Shown here piece after piece: positions 6,785-6,939 of a DNA stretch of 6,939 nt. Under the pieces are notes generated by a model that saw only the letters and a list, made by a program, of their open reading frames with translations, did not search any database and was not told the origin of the DNA. The stretch is from Methanobacteriota archaeon. GTDB taxonomy: Archaea > Thermoplasmatota > Poseidoniia > Poseidoniales > Poseidoniaceae. The stretch is from assembly GCA_018645535.1 (NCBI GenBank), contig JABGWN010000157.1, forward strand, positions 1 to 6,939, read 5' to 3'. The translations under genes were made by a program, and so were the position numbers. Position 1 is the first letter of the stretch, and the number at the start of each line of letters is the position of its first letter.

Positions 6785-6939
6785 CAAATGACGTCTTCTA
6801 TAAGTTCAAAATGGAACTTCTCAGTGGAACCCTCGTACTCAAGAGCTGAAAAAATGACTTTAACATCTCTTTCTTCAAACGGGTCGTGAATAAATGGTTG
6901 CCCTGATCGAAACATCTCAAGAATACGCTTGTAATCGTC
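6784..6939 (-). CDS. C-terminal end of an unidentified gene (runs off right edge)
   Basis: An open frame from the right edge to a TGA at 6786-6784 gives the last 51 residues, starting DDYKRILEMFRSGQPF and ending FELIEDVI. The piece looks soluble and acidic, mixed alpha/beta, with no membrane span. It is not recognisable as a pilin or peptidase tail. It is the upstream neighbour in the platform/ATPase operon, 10 bases before the next ATG, so a role in the same machine is likely but unproven; an ArlH-like or other accessory protein cannot be confirmed from 51 residues. Confidence 0.65.
   Translation of the reverse strand, partial: DDYKRILEMFRSGQPFIHDPFEERDVKVIFSALEYEGSTEKFHFELIEDVI

Noticed and set aside
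1..6939. tRNA, rRNA, CRISPR arrays, insertion sequences
   Set aside because: No cloverleaf-like segment, spaced direct repeats, terminal inverted repeats or transposase motifs were seen; nearly all sequence is coding.

Overview
The window reads as a compact piece of an archaeal chromosome with moderate to low GC. Evidence for an archaeon: a TATA/BRE-like promoter before one gene, GGTG(A)-type Shine-Dalgarno sites, and a VirB11-type ATPase beside two half-size platform proteins of the archaeal pilus / Tad superfamily. The style would suit a Thermoplasmatota-type marine archaeon (Poseidoniales-like), but that placement is an impression. No RNA genes, CRISPR arrays, insertion sequences or attachment sites were seen.

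Left part (1-2281). A trans-polyprenyl diphosphate synthase runs off the left edge on the minus strand; its N-terminal 172 codons are present. Divergent from it, with start codons that appear to overlap, is a 390-aa plus-strand protein. By eye it aligns along its length with hydroxymethylbilane synthase (HemC), but most cofactor and active-site residues are replaced. It converges on a 205-aa minus-strand coiled-coil protein of unknown function, and the two overlap by 22 bp in an inverted repeat that holds both stop codons.

Middle (2282-4214). A 178-bp divergent promoter region separates the coiled-coil gene from a 584-aa plus-strand protein with three tandem SAP-like helical repeats at its N-terminus, an acidic linker and a long helical C-terminal half. 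This gene has the best promoter and ribosome-binding site in the window.

Right part (4208-6939). A tightly packed minus-strand operon is transcribed from right to left: the end of an unknown gene, a 191-aa T2SF-domain membrane protein, a 243-aa T2SF-domain membrane protein, and a 414-aa secretion ATPase. The two membrane proteins together would form the inner-membrane platform (what ArlJ does as one chain in archaella), and the ATPase would drive filament assembly or secretion. This split layout resembles Tad and archaeal Epd-like pili more than an archaellum. No pilin or prepilin peptidase lies inside the window.

Genes are packed with overlaps of 6, 22 and 7 bp and operon gaps of 4-11 bp. 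The most unusual items are the active-site-degenerate HemC homologue and the triple-SAP-like protein with its divergent coiled-coil partner.
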